A program made the translations under genes and the position numbers. Below, one piece after another: positions 34,996 through 44,849 of a DNA stretch of 64,000 nucleotides (position 1 is its first letter; the number at the start of each line of letters is the position of its first letter). A model generated the notes under the pieces. The model was not told where the DNA came from. It saw nothing but the letters and a program-made list of their open reading frames with translations, and did no database searches. The DNA lies in NCBI GenBank assembly GCA_027676805.1, contig JAQENU010000003.1, positions 128,255 through 192,254 on the forward strand, written 5' to 3'. Origin of the DNA: Coprobacillaceae bacterium UN01-12pH3A. GTDB lineage: Bacteria; Bacillota_I; Bacilli_A; Erysipelotrichales; Coprobacillaceae.

Positions 34996-36120
34996 TTAAT
35001 CGACTAATTCAAGCAGGATAAAATCAAGCAGATCCATCCCTTTACTCGTTGGACGCAAATGATTTTCTTCGATGATCAAAAGACCCTGATCGATAAATGG
35101 CTGCAGTCTTTCTTGATAATATGTAAGCAAATCAATCTGATAGCGCTGCTTAAATGAAGAAAGAGAAATACCGTTAGCTAAACGCAGTCCCAACATCAAT
35201 GCTTCAAACATGCTTTCCTTGTGTTCAATCGTTTCCTTAGTCTGCAAGAACTCCCCATTTAAATATGCAGATAACTGCTTTGTATTATGATAGCGGATAT
35301 TATCAAGATAGCCATGTGCCCCTAAACCACATCCATAATAATGCTGATCCAGCCAATAGACACAGTTGTGCAAAGAAGGATGACCGTTTTTTTCAAAATT
35401 ACTGATCTCATATCGATGAAAGCCAAACTGCTCGAGCTTTTCGCGAATCATTTCCGTAATCGTATATTCCTCCTGCTCATCCATTCCTTCAAAATGTTCA
35501 TTATATAACACAGTATGTTCTTCTAATATTAAAGAGTAATAAGAAAGATGAGTGATCGGTAATGCTTCCACAATCATAAGATCTTTTAAAATGTCTTCTT
35601 TTGTCTGTAAAGGCAGATTATACATCAAATCAATAGAAATATTTTTTATACCAGCTTCCCGTGCCTGCGCAATCAGCAGAAAAACCTCCTGATTATGATG
35701 CAGTCTGCCTATTTTTTTTAAGATTGCTTCATTAAATGTCTGAACCCCAATACTCAGGCGGTTAACCCCATAAGTTTTAAACAGCAATAACTTTTCATAT
35801 GTCATAGATTCCGGATTGACTTCAATTGTGTATTCCAGCGCTCTGCCTGCATAGGGCTTTAATATCTGGAAGAGACTTTCCAACTGTTCCTCATTTAAGC
35901 TGCTTGGAGTGCCGCCGCCAATATAAAGTGTGGTAATAGGGACATCAATAGCATATTGCTGAACCTCTTTTTCTAAGGCTTTTAGATAACGGTCCACCCA
36001 CTCTTTTTTATAATACATTTTAGAAAAATCACAGTATGTGCAGATATTCGTACAAAAAGGGATATGGACATACAATCCCATCCCTTCATTATTTTCCAAC
36101 CATTCTATTTTTTTATTCAT
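34996..36120 (-). CDS. hemW: Radical SAM heme chaperone HemW (HemN-like)
   Basis: 374 residues from the ATG at 36120, overlapping the sdaA stop by 8 bases; GGTGAAGAAG acts as SD. MGLYVHIPFCTNICTYCDF holds the CxxxCxxC that binds the radical-SAM 4Fe-4S cluster. TLYIGGGTPSSL and YEVNPES-like TIEVNPESM are family motifs, and the C-terminal HemN domain follows. Often misannotated as coproporphyrinogen oxidase; HemW proteins instead carry heme to target proteins. No heme biosynthesis genes are seen nearby. Confidence 0.93.
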   Translation of the reverse strand: MNKKIEWLENNEGMGLYVHIPFCTNICTYCDFSKMYYKKEWVDRYLKALEKEVQQYAIDVPITTLYIGGGTPSSLNEEQLESLFQILKPYAGRALEYTIEVNPESMTYEKLLLFKTYGVNRLSIGVQTFNEAILKKIGRLHHNQEVFLLIAQAREAGIKNISIDLMYNLPLQTKEDILKDLMIVEALPITHLSYYSLILEEHTVLYNEHFEGMDEQEEYTITEMIREKLEQFGFHRYEISNFEKNGHPSLHNCVYWLDQHYYGCGLGAHGYLDNIRYHNTKQLSAYLNGEFLQTKETIEHKESMFEALMLGLRLANGISLSSFKQRYQIDLLTYYQERLQPFIDQGLLIIEENHLRPTSKGMDLLDFILLELVD

Positions 36121-37330
36121 CTTCTTCACCAAATTCAAAATTACTTGCAAGTCCGCCCAGTGACGTTTCTTTATAAGCAGAATTTAGATCTTTTCCAGTT
36201 TTATACATGACCTTAACTACTGCATCAAAAGAGATCTTATTTTTACGGATATACCCGAGCTGTTTTGAGTATACTGCCGCATCCATCGCTCTCAATGCTG
36301 CAAAACCGTTGCGTTCAATACAAGGAATTTGAACATAGCCGCCAACGGGATCACAGGTTAAGCCCAAATTGTGTTCCATCCCCATCTCTGCTGCATATTC
36401 AATGGCACTGTTGTTAAGTTCCAGCAGCCATGCGTAAAGTGCCGCTGCCATTGCACACGCAGAACCGATTTCTGCCTGACAGCCTCCGTCAGCGCCGGAA
36501 ATTGTCGCATTTTTCTTGATGACATTTCCAAACAATCCGCCAACACCTAAAGCCTTGACCAAATCTTTCTTTTCCATATGCAACTGTTTATAGCAGTAAT
36601 ATAGCACTGCCGGAATAACTCCGCTGGCCCCGCATGTCGGAGCAGTCACGATCGTATGTCCACAAGCATTTTCTTCACTGACTGCATAGGCATAACTGCT
36701 TACCAGCAGACGTTCACGTTCACTTTCTTTTTTCGTGTTCAAAGCCTGAGCATGCATCATCTTCGCAACCCTTTTTAATTGCAGACGTCCGGGGATCGTT
36801 CCTTGTGTATGCAGTCCATCTTCAACACATTGGAACATTGCTTCTAAAACATGGTATAAATAGACTTCAATCTCTTCATCTTCAAATTCTAATATATAAT
36901 CGTAAAAAGAAATATTATGATCTTCAATATATTGAATAATTTCAGTCATATTTTTCTGCGGATAAACTTCCTGATGGGTTTCATTTTCAATGCCGGGCAT
37001 TTCAATCTTTCCTCCGCCTACAGAATATGCAGTCACCTCATCTATCTTTTTCTCTTCTTCATAGACAGTAAACATCATGCCATTAGGATGATAAGGCAAG
37101 GCATCGGCTTTGAACTTAAACACACACTCTATCGGCGCTAAAGCCTGTTTGATAATATAATCGGTTAAATGCCCTTTCCCCGTCAATGCTAAAGATCCAT
37201 ATAATGTAACCACGACCTTTGAAGCATTTGGATAAAGCGATTTAATTCTTTCTGCCGCTAATTTAGGTCCATAGGTATGTGAAGACGAGGGTCCTACGCC
37301 AATTTTATATAAGTTTCTTAAAGATTCCAT
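36113..37330 (-). CDS. sdaA: L-serine ammonia-lyase, iron-sulfur-dependent, single chain
   Basis: 405 residues. The beta-type domain (1-150, KIGVGPSSSHTYGPKLAA) and alpha-type domain are fused in one polypeptide, as in E. coli SdaA but shorter by about 50 residues. Cys residues for the 4Fe-4S cluster are in VTAPTCGASG, SACAMAAA, LTCDPVGG and IPCIERN. It converts serine to pyruvate and ammonia. Cotranscribed with holA (9 bases) and hemW (overlap). Confidence 0.93.
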   Translation of the reverse strand: MESLRNLYKIGVGPSSSHTYGPKLAAERIKSLYPNASKVVVTLYGSLALTGKGHLTDYIIKQALAPIECVFKFKADALPYHPNGMMFTVYEEEKKIDEVTAYSVGGGKIEMPGIENETHQEVYPQKNMTEIIQYIEDHNISFYDYILEFEDEEIEVYLYHVLEAMFQCVEDGLHTQGTIPGRLQLKRVAKMMHAQALNTKKESERERLLVSSYAYAVSEENACGHTIVTAPTCGASGVIPAVLYYCYKQLHMEKKDLVKALGVGGLFGNVIKKNATISGADGGCQAEIGSACAMAAALYAWLLELNNSAIEYAAEMGMEHNLGLTCDPVGGYVQIPCIERNGFAALRAMDAAVYSKQLGYIRKNKISFDAVVKVMYKTGKDLNSAYKETSLGGLASNFEFGEEDE

Positions 37331-37339
37331 AATTATCTC

Positions 37340-38293
37340 CTATACTTTCATCAAAAATAATTCCAAGCCCAGTTTTTTATCGACCATTCCTTTTTTAATA
37401 TTGGTATCTAATAAGGCGAGGTCATTCAATTTGCTCATTAAATCCTGTATATCATACTGGGAAGCATCGGCACGAATATAACGCAGTCTAAAAGGATTGA
37501 TGCCCAGAATCTTAGCGATCTCTTGATCATTATACCCTTTTCGGTCCAATGTTTTCACTTGCATCAATAAACGCATCTGATTGGCAATCAGTACAATCAG
37601 CTTGACCGGTTCTTCATTATTTACCATCAGGTCTTTATAGATATGTACCGCTTTTTGCTGATCCTTTTTCATAATCGCACTGACTAATTCAAAGGCATTC
37701 TCTTCTAACGGCTTACTCACAACGGCACGTACATCTTCCAAGGTAATATGCTCAGAATACAGACACAATTTCTCGACTTCATTCGAGATCATCATCAGAT
37801 CATTAGGTAAACGACTCAGCATAAACTCCAAGGCATCATCCTCAATAACCGCCCTTCTGCGCTTAATCGCATTGCGAACCGAAGATTTTAATTGATGATG
37901 TCCAATCTTATCCATCAGCATAAAGGTTGTCTCTTTTTTTAATAGCTTTACCAGTTTTTTACGTTCATCAAAGTTTTTTACGTTATGATAAATCACAAAT
38001 ATTGTAGATTCCATTGGTGCTTTCAGGTATTTTTCCAGTAAAGTGCCATCTTGATTAAGACTCGCCGGTCCTTTTTGTGTCGTTAAAAAATAAGGATTTT
38101 TCAACAGCACCATTTTATAGTCACTTAAAAAAGGAGGCATATTGCAGTCCTCAATTACTTCTTTCAGTTCTGTTGCAGCTGAATCATAAACAGCAAGATT
38201 CATATTTTCTTCACTGATTCCATATTCTGTTTTAATATCTTTTAGTTTTTGTTCCAATAGAAACGTTTCTTCCCCATAAAGCACATAAATCAT
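37340..38293 (-). CDS. holA: DNA polymerase III subunit delta
   Basis: 317 residues from the ATG at 38293, which has GGTGAT upstream; the frame can start at 38305. Family features: MIYVLYGEETFLLEQKLKDI at the N-terminus, FERRLV-like region NFDERKKLVKLL, AAA+-like domains I-II, and a C-terminal collar domain with LANQMRLLMQVKTL. It opens the sliding clamp as part of the clamp loader. No intact Walker A, as expected for delta. It usually follows comEC in Bacillota, as here. Confidence 0.95.
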   Translation of the reverse strand: MIYVLYGEETFLLEQKLKDIKTEYGISEENMNLAVYDSAATELKEVIEDCNMPPFLSDYKMVLLKNPYFLTTQKGPASLNQDGTLLEKYLKAPMESTIFVIYHNVKNFDERKKLVKLLKKETTFMLMDKIGHHQLKSSVRNAIKRRRAVIEDDALEFMLSRLPNDLMMISNEVEKLCLYSEHITLEDVRAVVSKPLEENAFELVSAIMKKDQQKAVHIYKDLMVNNEEPVKLIVLIANQMRLLMQVKTLDRKGYNDQEIAKILGINPFRLRYIRADASQYDIQDLMSKLNDLALLDTNIKKGMVDKKLGLELFLMKV

Positions 38294-38322
38294 TTTTATC
38301 ACCATTCAAATTATACCCTGTC

Positions 38323-40308
38323 TCAGGTTTTTCTACAATAATTAATTCGGTGAATCCCAAAAAGACTGATGATCTCCACCATTCCCATCGTATCACTGCG
38401 ATAAACGTCAACATCATAGGCTTCCAGCCGTTTTAAAACCTCCGTATTAGGATGATGATAAAGGTTGTTTTTTCCCACACTGATCAGACCATACTGTGGC
38501 AGATAAGCAGACAGCAGCAAAGCACTTGTAGACGTATTAGAGCCATGATGTCCCACTTTTAAAACATTGACCTGCAACTGTGGATAACGTGCTATCAGCT
38601 GTTCTTCCTGAACGATCGGCAGATCCCCGGTAAATAAATATCCCAGCTGATTTAAGGACAGATAATACACTAAGCTATTGGCATTTTTATCATCAGCGGT
38701 ATAAGGAAGAGGTAAATATTTTAAGATGTCGATATCCTCTCCTTTCGTCATTACTTTATTGACTTTAAAATGAGTCAGCAGACTGTCACTGGCACCCATA
38801 TGATCAAAATCATCATGCGTTATAATGAGTGCCGTCAGCTCTTTAATGCCAATCGATTTTAGATAAGGAATGATGCGTTTTTTTGAAAGATCATAGCTTT
38901 GATTCCCACCGGTATCAATCAAGTAATTTCCTTGATGAAAGGGACGCATAATTAAAAAACAGTCTCCTTGTCCCACATCGATCATCACTACCCGGCTGTA
39001 AGGCTGAAGATAGGGATAAAAATATAGGATTAATAACACACTTGCCAGTTTCAAATAATCTTTATATAAAGAGGATTTGATTGGTTCATGATATAGTGAT
39101 AACAATAGGAAGCCGTAATAAAATAAGATAAAGATCAAGGGCGGTTTCATAAAAATCCATTCTATTGAATAATGATCCAAAAAGTAAAGAACCCGTTCAA
39201 ACTGTGAAATTAAAAATCCCGTAATCGTTCCCAAAAGATTAAAACACATCATATTTAATAATACGATGCCATAAAGCAATTCAATCATATGCGCAAACAG
39301 CCAAATAAAAAGAAAACTGAGTGGATTCAATGAAAATTGAGTAGATAAAACAATGGGAATCCCCGCTAAATAAGGATAGATGAATGAAAAGCGATGCCCT
39401 TTAGCTAGCAAAATGAAAGCATAAATAGTAAAAGAGAAGATATAGGACAGAGAATAAATTACAAAAGGATTGTAAAGACAAAATAAAATACTAATCCCTG
39501 AAAGAATCTCTACATCATTCGCTTTATCTTTCAATAAATAACGAAACAGAAGCATTAAATAAGCCCGCCATAAGGAAATCATATTACCTAAAAACAAGAC
39601 ATACCCCCCTAATAGGAGCAAAAGCCATTTTGTTTGGCGAATACCGATTCTTTCCAATATTTTTTTAAGCATCATTAAGTGCATCCCGGAAAGGGCAAAG
39701 AGATGAACAATCGACAGATTTTGTCCCGCTTCTAACAGCTCTGCCATAGCTTCATCTTTTATTCCTAATATCAGCTGTTTTGTCATTGAAACAACTTTTT
39801 CGTTTTTAAAGCTTTCTATCCACCGTTCAGCCTTACACAGCCACGACTGATGATTATCATTTGAAAGTATTTGTGTTTCTTGAACTTGGTAGAAGATCTT
39901 CTGACTAAAACAGTACAGACGATAATCAAAGGCATTAAAATTACTTGGTCTTGATATTGTCTCCTGCTTAGCTTCAATAACTAAATGATTGCCTTTCTCA
40001 ATTTCCTGTCCATTGCTGACTACCCTTATTTTTCCGTAGTCCGTTTTTAAAATGTAGTGGTATTCTCCCACCTCTACCACCTCACCTTTTAATTCATTTG
40101 GCAGCTGCGCCTGTGGGATAGTCACCATCAAGGAAAACAAAAGAACAGGCAGCTGAAGCAGCAATGTAATTTTAAGTTTATATTTTCGATAACAAAAATA
40201 CAGAAGCAAACCATAAACGAATCCAATTGCATAAGTGCCATTGATGAATAAAATGATCATCATCATAAATAAAGCCAAGTAAACTATAAACATAAATAAG
40301 GTCTCCAT
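38323..40308 (-). CDS. comEC: DNA internalisation competence protein ComEC/Rec2
   Basis: 661 residues. N-terminal membrane helices with a short OB-like domain (PSNFNAFDYRLYCFSQKIFY), a central competence domain of many helices (FALSGMHLMMLKKILERIG motif), and a C-terminal metallo-beta-lactamase domain (VVMIDVGQGDCFLI, THDDFDHMGAS, GHHGSNTST). It forms the channel for single-stranded DNA uptake. The start overlaps comEA by 25 bases; an internal ATG at 40293 with GGAG upstream is an alternative. comEB is absent between comEA and comEC. Confidence 0.95.
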   Translation of the reverse strand: METLFMFIVYLALFMMMIILFINGTYAIGFVYGLLLYFCYRKYKLKITLLLQLPVLLFSLMVTIPQAQLPNELKGEVVEVGEYHYILKTDYGKIRVVSNGQEIEKGNHLVIEAKQETISRPSNFNAFDYRLYCFSQKIFYQVQETQILSNDNHQSWLCKAERWIESFKNEKVVSMTKQLILGIKDEAMAELLEAGQNLSIVHLFALSGMHLMMLKKILERIGIRQTKWLLLLLGGYVLFLGNMISLWRAYLMLLFRYLLKDKANDVEILSGISILFCLYNPFVIYSLSYIFSFTIYAFILLAKGHRFSFIYPYLAGIPIVLSTQFSLNPLSFLFIWLFAHMIELLYGIVLLNMMCFNLLGTITGFLISQFERVLYFLDHYSIEWIFMKPPLIFILFYYGFLLLSLYHEPIKSSLYKDYLKLASVLLILYFYPYLQPYSRVVMIDVGQGDCFLIMRPFHQGNYLIDTGGNQSYDLSKKRIIPYLKSIGIKELTALIITHDDFDHMGASDSLLTHFKVNKVMTKGEDIDILKYLPLPYTADDKNANSLVYYLSLNQLGYLFTGDLPIVQEEQLIARYPQLQVNVLKVGHHGSNTSTSALLLSAYLPQYGLISVGKNNLYHHPNTEVLKRLEAYDVDVYRSDTMGMVEIISLFGIHRINYCRKT

Positions 40309-40748
40309 TTTAAATAGGTCTTATAGCCTACACCACTAATCTCCATAATTTGCTCAACGTAGGTAAATGAATTTTGGCTTCGATATTCAATAATCTTTTC
40401 AGCTTTCTTTTGACCAATCCCACTGATACTCATCAGCTCCTCTAAACTGCCTTGATTCAAAGAGATTTTAGGCTGTGTCACACTGGGTATAAATACAATA
40501 TCCTGATCCAGTAAAGTGCGCCCCATATCAATGCAAGAGCAGTCGGCATCAACATCTAGCTTCAGATGTAAAAATAATTGTTCCATGGTAGGTTCACTTA
40601 ATTCGAAGGATCCGGGATTACTTAAAGCCCCTTCCGCTATGACTGTAATTATCGGCTGATTTTCCTCTTTAGATAATGGTTCCTGCGTTTGAAAGGTAAA
40701 AAAATAACTGCCGAGCAGCAGTATAATAAATAGAACGATTGATTTCAT
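40284..40748 (-). CDS. comEA: Competence DNA receptor ComEA
   Basis: 154 residues, AGGAGG before the ATG. N-terminal signal anchor (residues 4-20), a middle SLBB-like segment with an ITVIAEGALSNPGSFEL strand, and a C-terminal double helix-hairpin-helix, NQGSLEELMSISGIGQKKAEKIIEYR, ending in MEISGVGYKTYLKWRPYL. Binds double-stranded DNA outside the cell and hands it to ComEC. First gene of comEA-comEC-holA-sdaA-hemW. Confidence 0.95.
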   Translation of the reverse strand: MKSIVLFIILLLGSYFFTFQTQEPLSKEENQPIITVIAEGALSNPGSFELSEPTMEQLFLHLKLDVDADCSCIDMGRTLLDQDIVFIPSVTQPKISLNQGSLEELMSISGIGQKKAEKIIEYRSQNSFTYVEQIMEISGVGYKTYLKWRPYLCL

Positions 40749-40762
40749 ATAGCCTCCTAAAT

Positions 40763-40790
40763 AAAAATAGACCTAACCTCGTTAGATCTA
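40763..40790 (-). terminator. Terminator after ruvB
   Basis: On the minus strand TAGATCTAAC/GTTAGGTCTA with a 3-base loop, followed by ATTTTTATTT. It includes the ruvB stop codon and separates ruvB from comEA. Confidence 0.8.
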
Positions 40791-41783
40791 CTTCGTATGA
40801 TAAGGAATATTAAAATGTTGATAAGCCATTTCTGTCACGACGCGTCCCCTTGGTGTACGTTTAATCAGTCCCGTCTGCAATAGATAGGGTTCATAAACAT
40901 CTTCTAAAGTCATCGGTTCCTCTCCGATTGAGGCAGCAATGGATTCCAATCCCACCGGTCCACCACGGAAGCGTTCAATAATACCTAAGAGGTATTTATG
41001 ATCAACATCATCCAAACCTAAATGATCGACTTTTAATCGTCCCAATGCTTCTTGTGTACGTTCTAAAGTGATCGTTGTATCCCCATTAAATTGCGCAAAA
41101 TCTCGCACACGGCGAAACAAACGATTGGCGATACGAGGTGTTCCGCGGGAACGGCGGGCTAATTCCGCCTTTGCTTCCTCTTCCATCTCCATGCCATATA
41201 CCCCGGCAGTACGGGAAATAATCTTGATTAATTCCTCCGGCTGATAGTATTCAAGCTTTGAAATAATTCCAAAACGATCTCTCAATGGCGCCGATAAATC
41301 TCCGGCACGGGTTGTCGCTCCGACTAAGGTGAACGGCGGCAAATCAATACGCACGGAACGTGTTGAGGCATCTTTTCCAATCACCACATCCACACAATAA
41401 TCCTCCATTGCCGGATATAGAATTTCTTCAACTACTTTGGGAATACGATGAATCTCATCAATAAATAAAACATCGCCTGCTTCTAATTGCGTTAAAACTG
41501 CTACCAAATCCCCAGTTTTTTCAATACTCGGTCCTGTCGTCACTTTAATGTTGGTTCCCATTTCATTGGCAATGATCATAGACATTGTAGTCTTTCCAAG
41601 ACCTGGCGGACCATACAGCAGCACATGATCCAGCGACTCCTCACGCATTTTGGCAGCTCCAACGAACACTTTTAAATTTTGTTTAAGATCTTCCTGTCCA
41701 ACATATTCCGTAAAAGACTGCGGACGCAATGTGATCTCTTCCACTTCTTGGTAAGTGGCATCCAATATTCCTTCTCTATTCAT
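40788..41783 (-). CDS. ruvB: Holliday junction branch migration helicase RuvB
   Basis: 331 residues. AAA+ core: [14 protein letters not shown] (Walker A), VLFIDEIHR (Walker B), [19 protein letters not shown] (sensor and arginine finger region), and a C-terminal winged helix with [15 protein letters not shown]. Works with RuvA as hexameric motor. RuvA is 8 bases upstream; RuvC is not adjacent, as usual in Bacillota. Confidence 0.98.
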   Translation of the reverse strand: MNREGILDATYQEVEEITLRPQSFTEYVGQEDLKQNLKVFVGAAKMREESLDHVLLYGPPGLGKTTMSMIIANEMGTNIKVTTGPSIEKTGDLVAVLTQLEAGDVLFIDEIHRIPKVVEEILYPAMEDYCVDVVIGKDASTRSVRIDLPPFTLVGATTRAGDLSAPLRDRFGIISKLEYYQPEELIKIISRTAGVYGMEMEEEAKAELARRSRGTPRIANRLFRRVRDFAQFNGDTTITLERTQEALGRLKVDHLGLDDVDHKYLLGIIERFRGGPVGLESIAASIGEEPMTLEDVYEPYLLQTGLIKRTPRGRVVTEMAYQHFNIPYHTK

Positions 41784-41790
41784 GTTTTCC

Positions 41791-42348
41791 CTACTTTACT
41801 AATAAACTTAATGCTTGTTTGACGTACCCATTAGTATCTAACGCATCGTCTTCAATTTTTTTCATTATCTTCACAACATCCGCTTCACGATACCCCAATG
41901 CCACCAGCACTTCAATGGCTTCATCAAATGCCGGATTGATCGAAGGCTCACTGTGCAGAACGATTTTTCCCTGCAAATCCAATATAATCTGTCCGGCAGC
42001 CTTAGGACCGATTCCCGGTATTTTCTTTAAGAAATTGATATTCCCGCTTTCAATAGCACCGACAATTCGTTCGACTTCCAAGGTTGCCAAAGCTCCGACC
42101 GCTGTTTTGGGACCAATCCCTTTTACAGAAATTAATTTTAAAAACAATTCTTTTTCTTCTAAAGATTTAAACCCAAAAAGAAGATGTCCGTCTTCTTTTA
42201 CCTGCTGATAAATATATACAGTCATATCACTGTTTGTTTTAAAGCTATATGGATTAGGTACATAAATCATATAGCCGATTCCCTGATTTTCCAATACGAT
42301 ATGATCCTTAAAGATCATCGTGACAATTCCTTTTATATAACTGTACAT
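41791..42348 (-). CDS. ruvA: Holliday junction DNA-binding protein RuvA
   Basis: 185 residues. OB-fold N-terminus ([20 protein letters not shown]), two helix-hairpin-helix motifs ([25 protein letters not shown]), an acidic linker and a C-terminal RuvB-binding domain ([17 protein letters not shown]). Forms tetramers at four-way junctions. AGGAGG before the ATG. Confidence 0.98.
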   Translation of the reverse strand: MYSYIKGIVTMIFKDHIVLENQGIGYMIYVPNPYSFKTNSDMTVYIYQQVKEDGHLLFGFKSLEEKELFLKLISVKGIGPKTAVGALATLEVERIVGAIESGNINFLKKIPGIGPKAAGQIILDLQGKIVLHSEPSINPAFDEAIEVLVALGYREADVVKIMKKIEDDALDTNGYVKQALSLLVK

Positions 42349-42357
42349 ACTTTCCTC

Positions 42358-43059
42358 CTAAATACGATTAATAAATTCCTTAAAAATTCCCAGCATTAAC
42401 TCATCTTCATAATGGGTCACTTCCGGATGAAACTGCACTCCATAAATCTTTTTAGAAACATGCTCAATCCCCTCAATGATGCCATCCACTGCTGTGGCTG
42501 TCACTTTAAACTGAGGGGCAATCTGATCTACTGCCTGATGATGATAGGAATTGACATAAGCTCTTTTACCTAACACACTATATAATAAACTGCCTTCTTC
42601 AATATCAATAAACTGACAGCCTTTCCCACGGCTTCCCATCTGAGTATGCTGAATGACATTTTGGTCTTTCAACGTAACATCCTGATACAAAGTCCCGCCA
42701 AAATAAACATTAATCATCTGATTCCCACGACAGATCCCCAAGATCGGCATATCTAACATTGTTGCTTTATCCATGACTTTCTTTTCATATGTGTCACGTT
42801 CATCATCTAATTCACCGCATAAGCGATGTACCGGTTGATTGTAATAAAGTGGATTGATATCAACTCCCCCGGTCATAATCAATCCGTCACAAACACGAAG
42901 TGCCGCTTCAATCGCGTCTTCATCCTGCATGATCGGTAAAATAAGAGGTGAATGCCCGCTTGCCACGACCGCATCAATATAATTTTGACTGATATTGGCA
43001 CGTTTCACACCGTTTTCTCTGCTAATCCCACCAGAAATCGCAATAATTTTCTTACTCAT
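42358..43059 (-). CDS. Class I glutamine amidotransferase-like gamma-glutamyl hydrolase (peptidase C26)
   Basis: 233 residues. Catalytic Cys in MPILGICRGNQMINVYFGG and His-Glu in GVQFHPEVTHYEDE; N-terminal IIAISGG and MTGGVDINPLYY are typical of PuuD/YvdE-like proteins. Hydrolyses gamma-glutamyl amides such as gamma-Glu-GABA. No polyamine genes are near. It shares the ruvA-ruvB strand and lies 9 bases upstream of ruvA, so they are probably cotranscribed, an unusual partner for ruvAB. Confidence 0.9.
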   Translation of the reverse strand: MSKKIIAISGGISRENGVKRANISQNYIDAVVASGHSPLILPIMQDEDAIEAALRVCDGLIMTGGVDINPLYYNQPVHRLCGELDDERDTYEKKVMDKATMLDMPILGICRGNQMINVYFGGTLYQDVTLKDQNVIQHTQMGSRGKGCQFIDIEEGSLLYSVLGKRAYVNSYHHQAVDQIAPQFKVTATAVDGIIEGIEHVSKKIYGVQFHPEVTHYEDELMLGIFKEFINRI

Positions 43060-43181
43060 TCTCTTTCCCCCTTTGAATATTATCAGTATAGCACGCTTTT
43101 TATGAAAATAAAAGATAACACACTACCATTATATCAGAGAATCACTATCATTATATGCCAAAGAAATGCCATTGTTGTAAC

Positions 43182-43209
43182 AATAAAAGCGAGTCCTCAT
43201 GACCCGCTT
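43182..43209 (-). terminator. Terminator of the DEAD-box helicase gene
   Basis: On the minus strand GCGGGTC/GACTCGC (one G-T), then TTTTATT. Confidence 0.85.
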
Positions 43210-43216
43210 CTTTATA

Positions 43217-44767
43217 TTACGCTCTGACTAATTTTACTTTATTGCGGCCAATGCGCTGATTTTGACATTTATCCAATACTTTTTTAGCGTATTTCTTTTC
43301 AATTTCAACATCAGTAAACTTCGGTGCCAAGCGAATATGTCCAACCGCTCTTTTATTGATATTACTGTTATCTAAGATAAAGAATAATACTTGTTTTGCC
43401 TGAACACGTTCTTTCTTTCCAACATTTAAACGAATGACTTCATATTCAGTTGGCTTTTCAACGCGCTGTGTTTCATCAAAACCAATTTCTTTTTCATACA
43501 GCATGGAAAATAAAGAAGCTGATAAATCCACAAGCATATGATGATCATAAGCACTCATCATATCAACAAAACGCTGATGACGGCGATCTTCAAAGTACTG
43601 ACTGGCTTTTGTTAATAAAGCGGCTGCCTTCACTTCTAAGATTTGTTCATTTGTTGGAATCGGCAATTCTTTAATCGTACAGTTCATTTGCTTTTGCACC
43701 TGTTCGATAAAGCTCTTTTCACGGCTCGTAATTAAAGTATAGCTGGTTCCTTCTTTAGAAGCACGTCCGGTACGTCCGATACGATGTACATAGGCTTCCT
43801 TTTCCTGCGGCAATTCATAATTAATAACGTGTGTAACATTTTCAATATCGATTCCACGAGCTACGACATCTGTCGCTACTAATAAAGTTGTCGCTCCTTC
43901 TTTAAACTGACGCAAAGCCTTCATACGCTGTTCCTGTGACAGATCTCCATGAATCGCTTCTACTAAATAGTTACGATTTTTAAGTTCAAAAACAAGATCA
44001 TCCACGCCTTTTTTAGTTTTACAGAAAATAATTCCACTTTCAATCTGAGCAAAATCAATCAAACGGCATAAAGTTTCTAAACGTGCCTTCGGTTTTGTTT
44101 CAATATAATACTGTTTAATCGTAGACGCTGTTTTTGTATGCTGATCGACTTTGATCAATTCGGCATCCTCACGCATATAGTTTTTAGCGATGCGCTGAAT
44201 ATCTTCTTTCATAGTAGCAGAGAATAATACCGTCTGACGGTCTGTATTGGTCTGTTCCAGGATTGTTTCAATATCTTCCAAAAATCCCATGTTCAGCATT
44301 TCATCTGCTTCATCTAAAACAAATATTTTTACTTGATCCAATTTTACAACTTTACGACGCATTAAATCCATTAAACGTCCCGGAGTCGCTACAATGATGT
44401 CTACTCCTCTTTTAATATCACGGATCTGCGGTTCAATTTTACTTCCGCCATAGACAGAGATGATCTTGGCTTTTGTAAATTCACCGATACGACGCATTTC
44501 ATTTTCTATTTGAACAACTAACTCTCTTGTTGGAGATAAAATTACTCCTTTAATTGATTTATCATAATTATATTCTAACAACGAAAGCATCCCGCTGGCA
44601 AAAGCCAATGTTTTTCCTGTTCCAGTTTGAGCTAAACCGATAACATCTTGTCCCTCTAACATTAAAGGAATCGCCTCTGCTTGGATGTTTGTTGGTTTAT
44701 CATATCCCATGTTGCGGATACCTTGCAGTACCTCAATACTTAAATTAAATTCTTCAAATCTCTTCAT
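43217..44767 (-). CDS. DEAD-box ATP-dependent RNA helicase
   Basis: 516 residues. All helicase motifs are present: Q motif region ending in PTNIQAEAIP, AQTGTGKT (I), PTRELVVQ (Ia), TPGR, DEADEML (II), SAT (III), VATDVVARGIDI and HRIGRTGRASKEG (VI). C-terminal 75 residues look like a DbpA-type RNA-binding domain (VIRLNVGKKERVQAKQVLFFI, IGHIRLA-like VGHIRLAPKFTDVEI). Such enzymes remodel RNA in ribosome assembly or cold growth. DbpA, CshA and DeaD cannot be separated surely from this alone. Confidence 0.93.
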   Translation of the reverse strand: MKRFEEFNLSIEVLQGIRNMGYDKPTNIQAEAIPLMLEGQDVIGLAQTGTGKTLAFASGMLSLLEYNYDKSIKGVILSPTRELVVQIENEMRRIGEFTKAKIISVYGGSKIEPQIRDIKRGVDIIVATPGRLMDLMRRKVVKLDQVKIFVLDEADEMLNMGFLEDIETILEQTNTDRQTVLFSATMKEDIQRIAKNYMREDAELIKVDQHTKTASTIKQYYIETKPKARLETLCRLIDFAQIESGIIFCKTKKGVDDLVFELKNRNYLVEAIHGDLSQEQRMKALRQFKEGATTLLVATDVVARGIDIENVTHVINYELPQEKEAYVHRIGRTGRASKEGTSYTLITSREKSFIEQVQKQMNCTIKELPIPTNEQILEVKAAALLTKASQYFEDRRHQRFVDMMSAYDHHMLVDLSASLFSMLYEKEIGFDETQRVEKPTEYEVIRLNVGKKERVQAKQVLFFILDNSNINKRAVGHIRLAPKFTDVEIEKKYAKKVLDKCQNQRIGRNKVKLVRA

Positions 44768-44826
44768 TCATTTCTCCTTTTTCTTGCAATAGATTATTTG
44801 TACCACATTTTCATGCAAAAAGCAAA

Positions 44827-44849
44827 CAAAAAAGGCGATTAATCACCTT
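44827..44849 (-). terminator. Terminator of the 2-hydroxyacid dehydrogenase gene
   Basis: On the minus strand AAGGTGA/TCGCCTT with a TTAA loop, followed by TTTTTTG. Confidence 0.85.

Noticed and set aside
34996-36120. Oxygen-independent coproporphyrinogen oxidase (HemN)
   Set aside because: The short length and motif pattern fit HemW, the heme chaperone, and no heme synthesis genes are adjacent.
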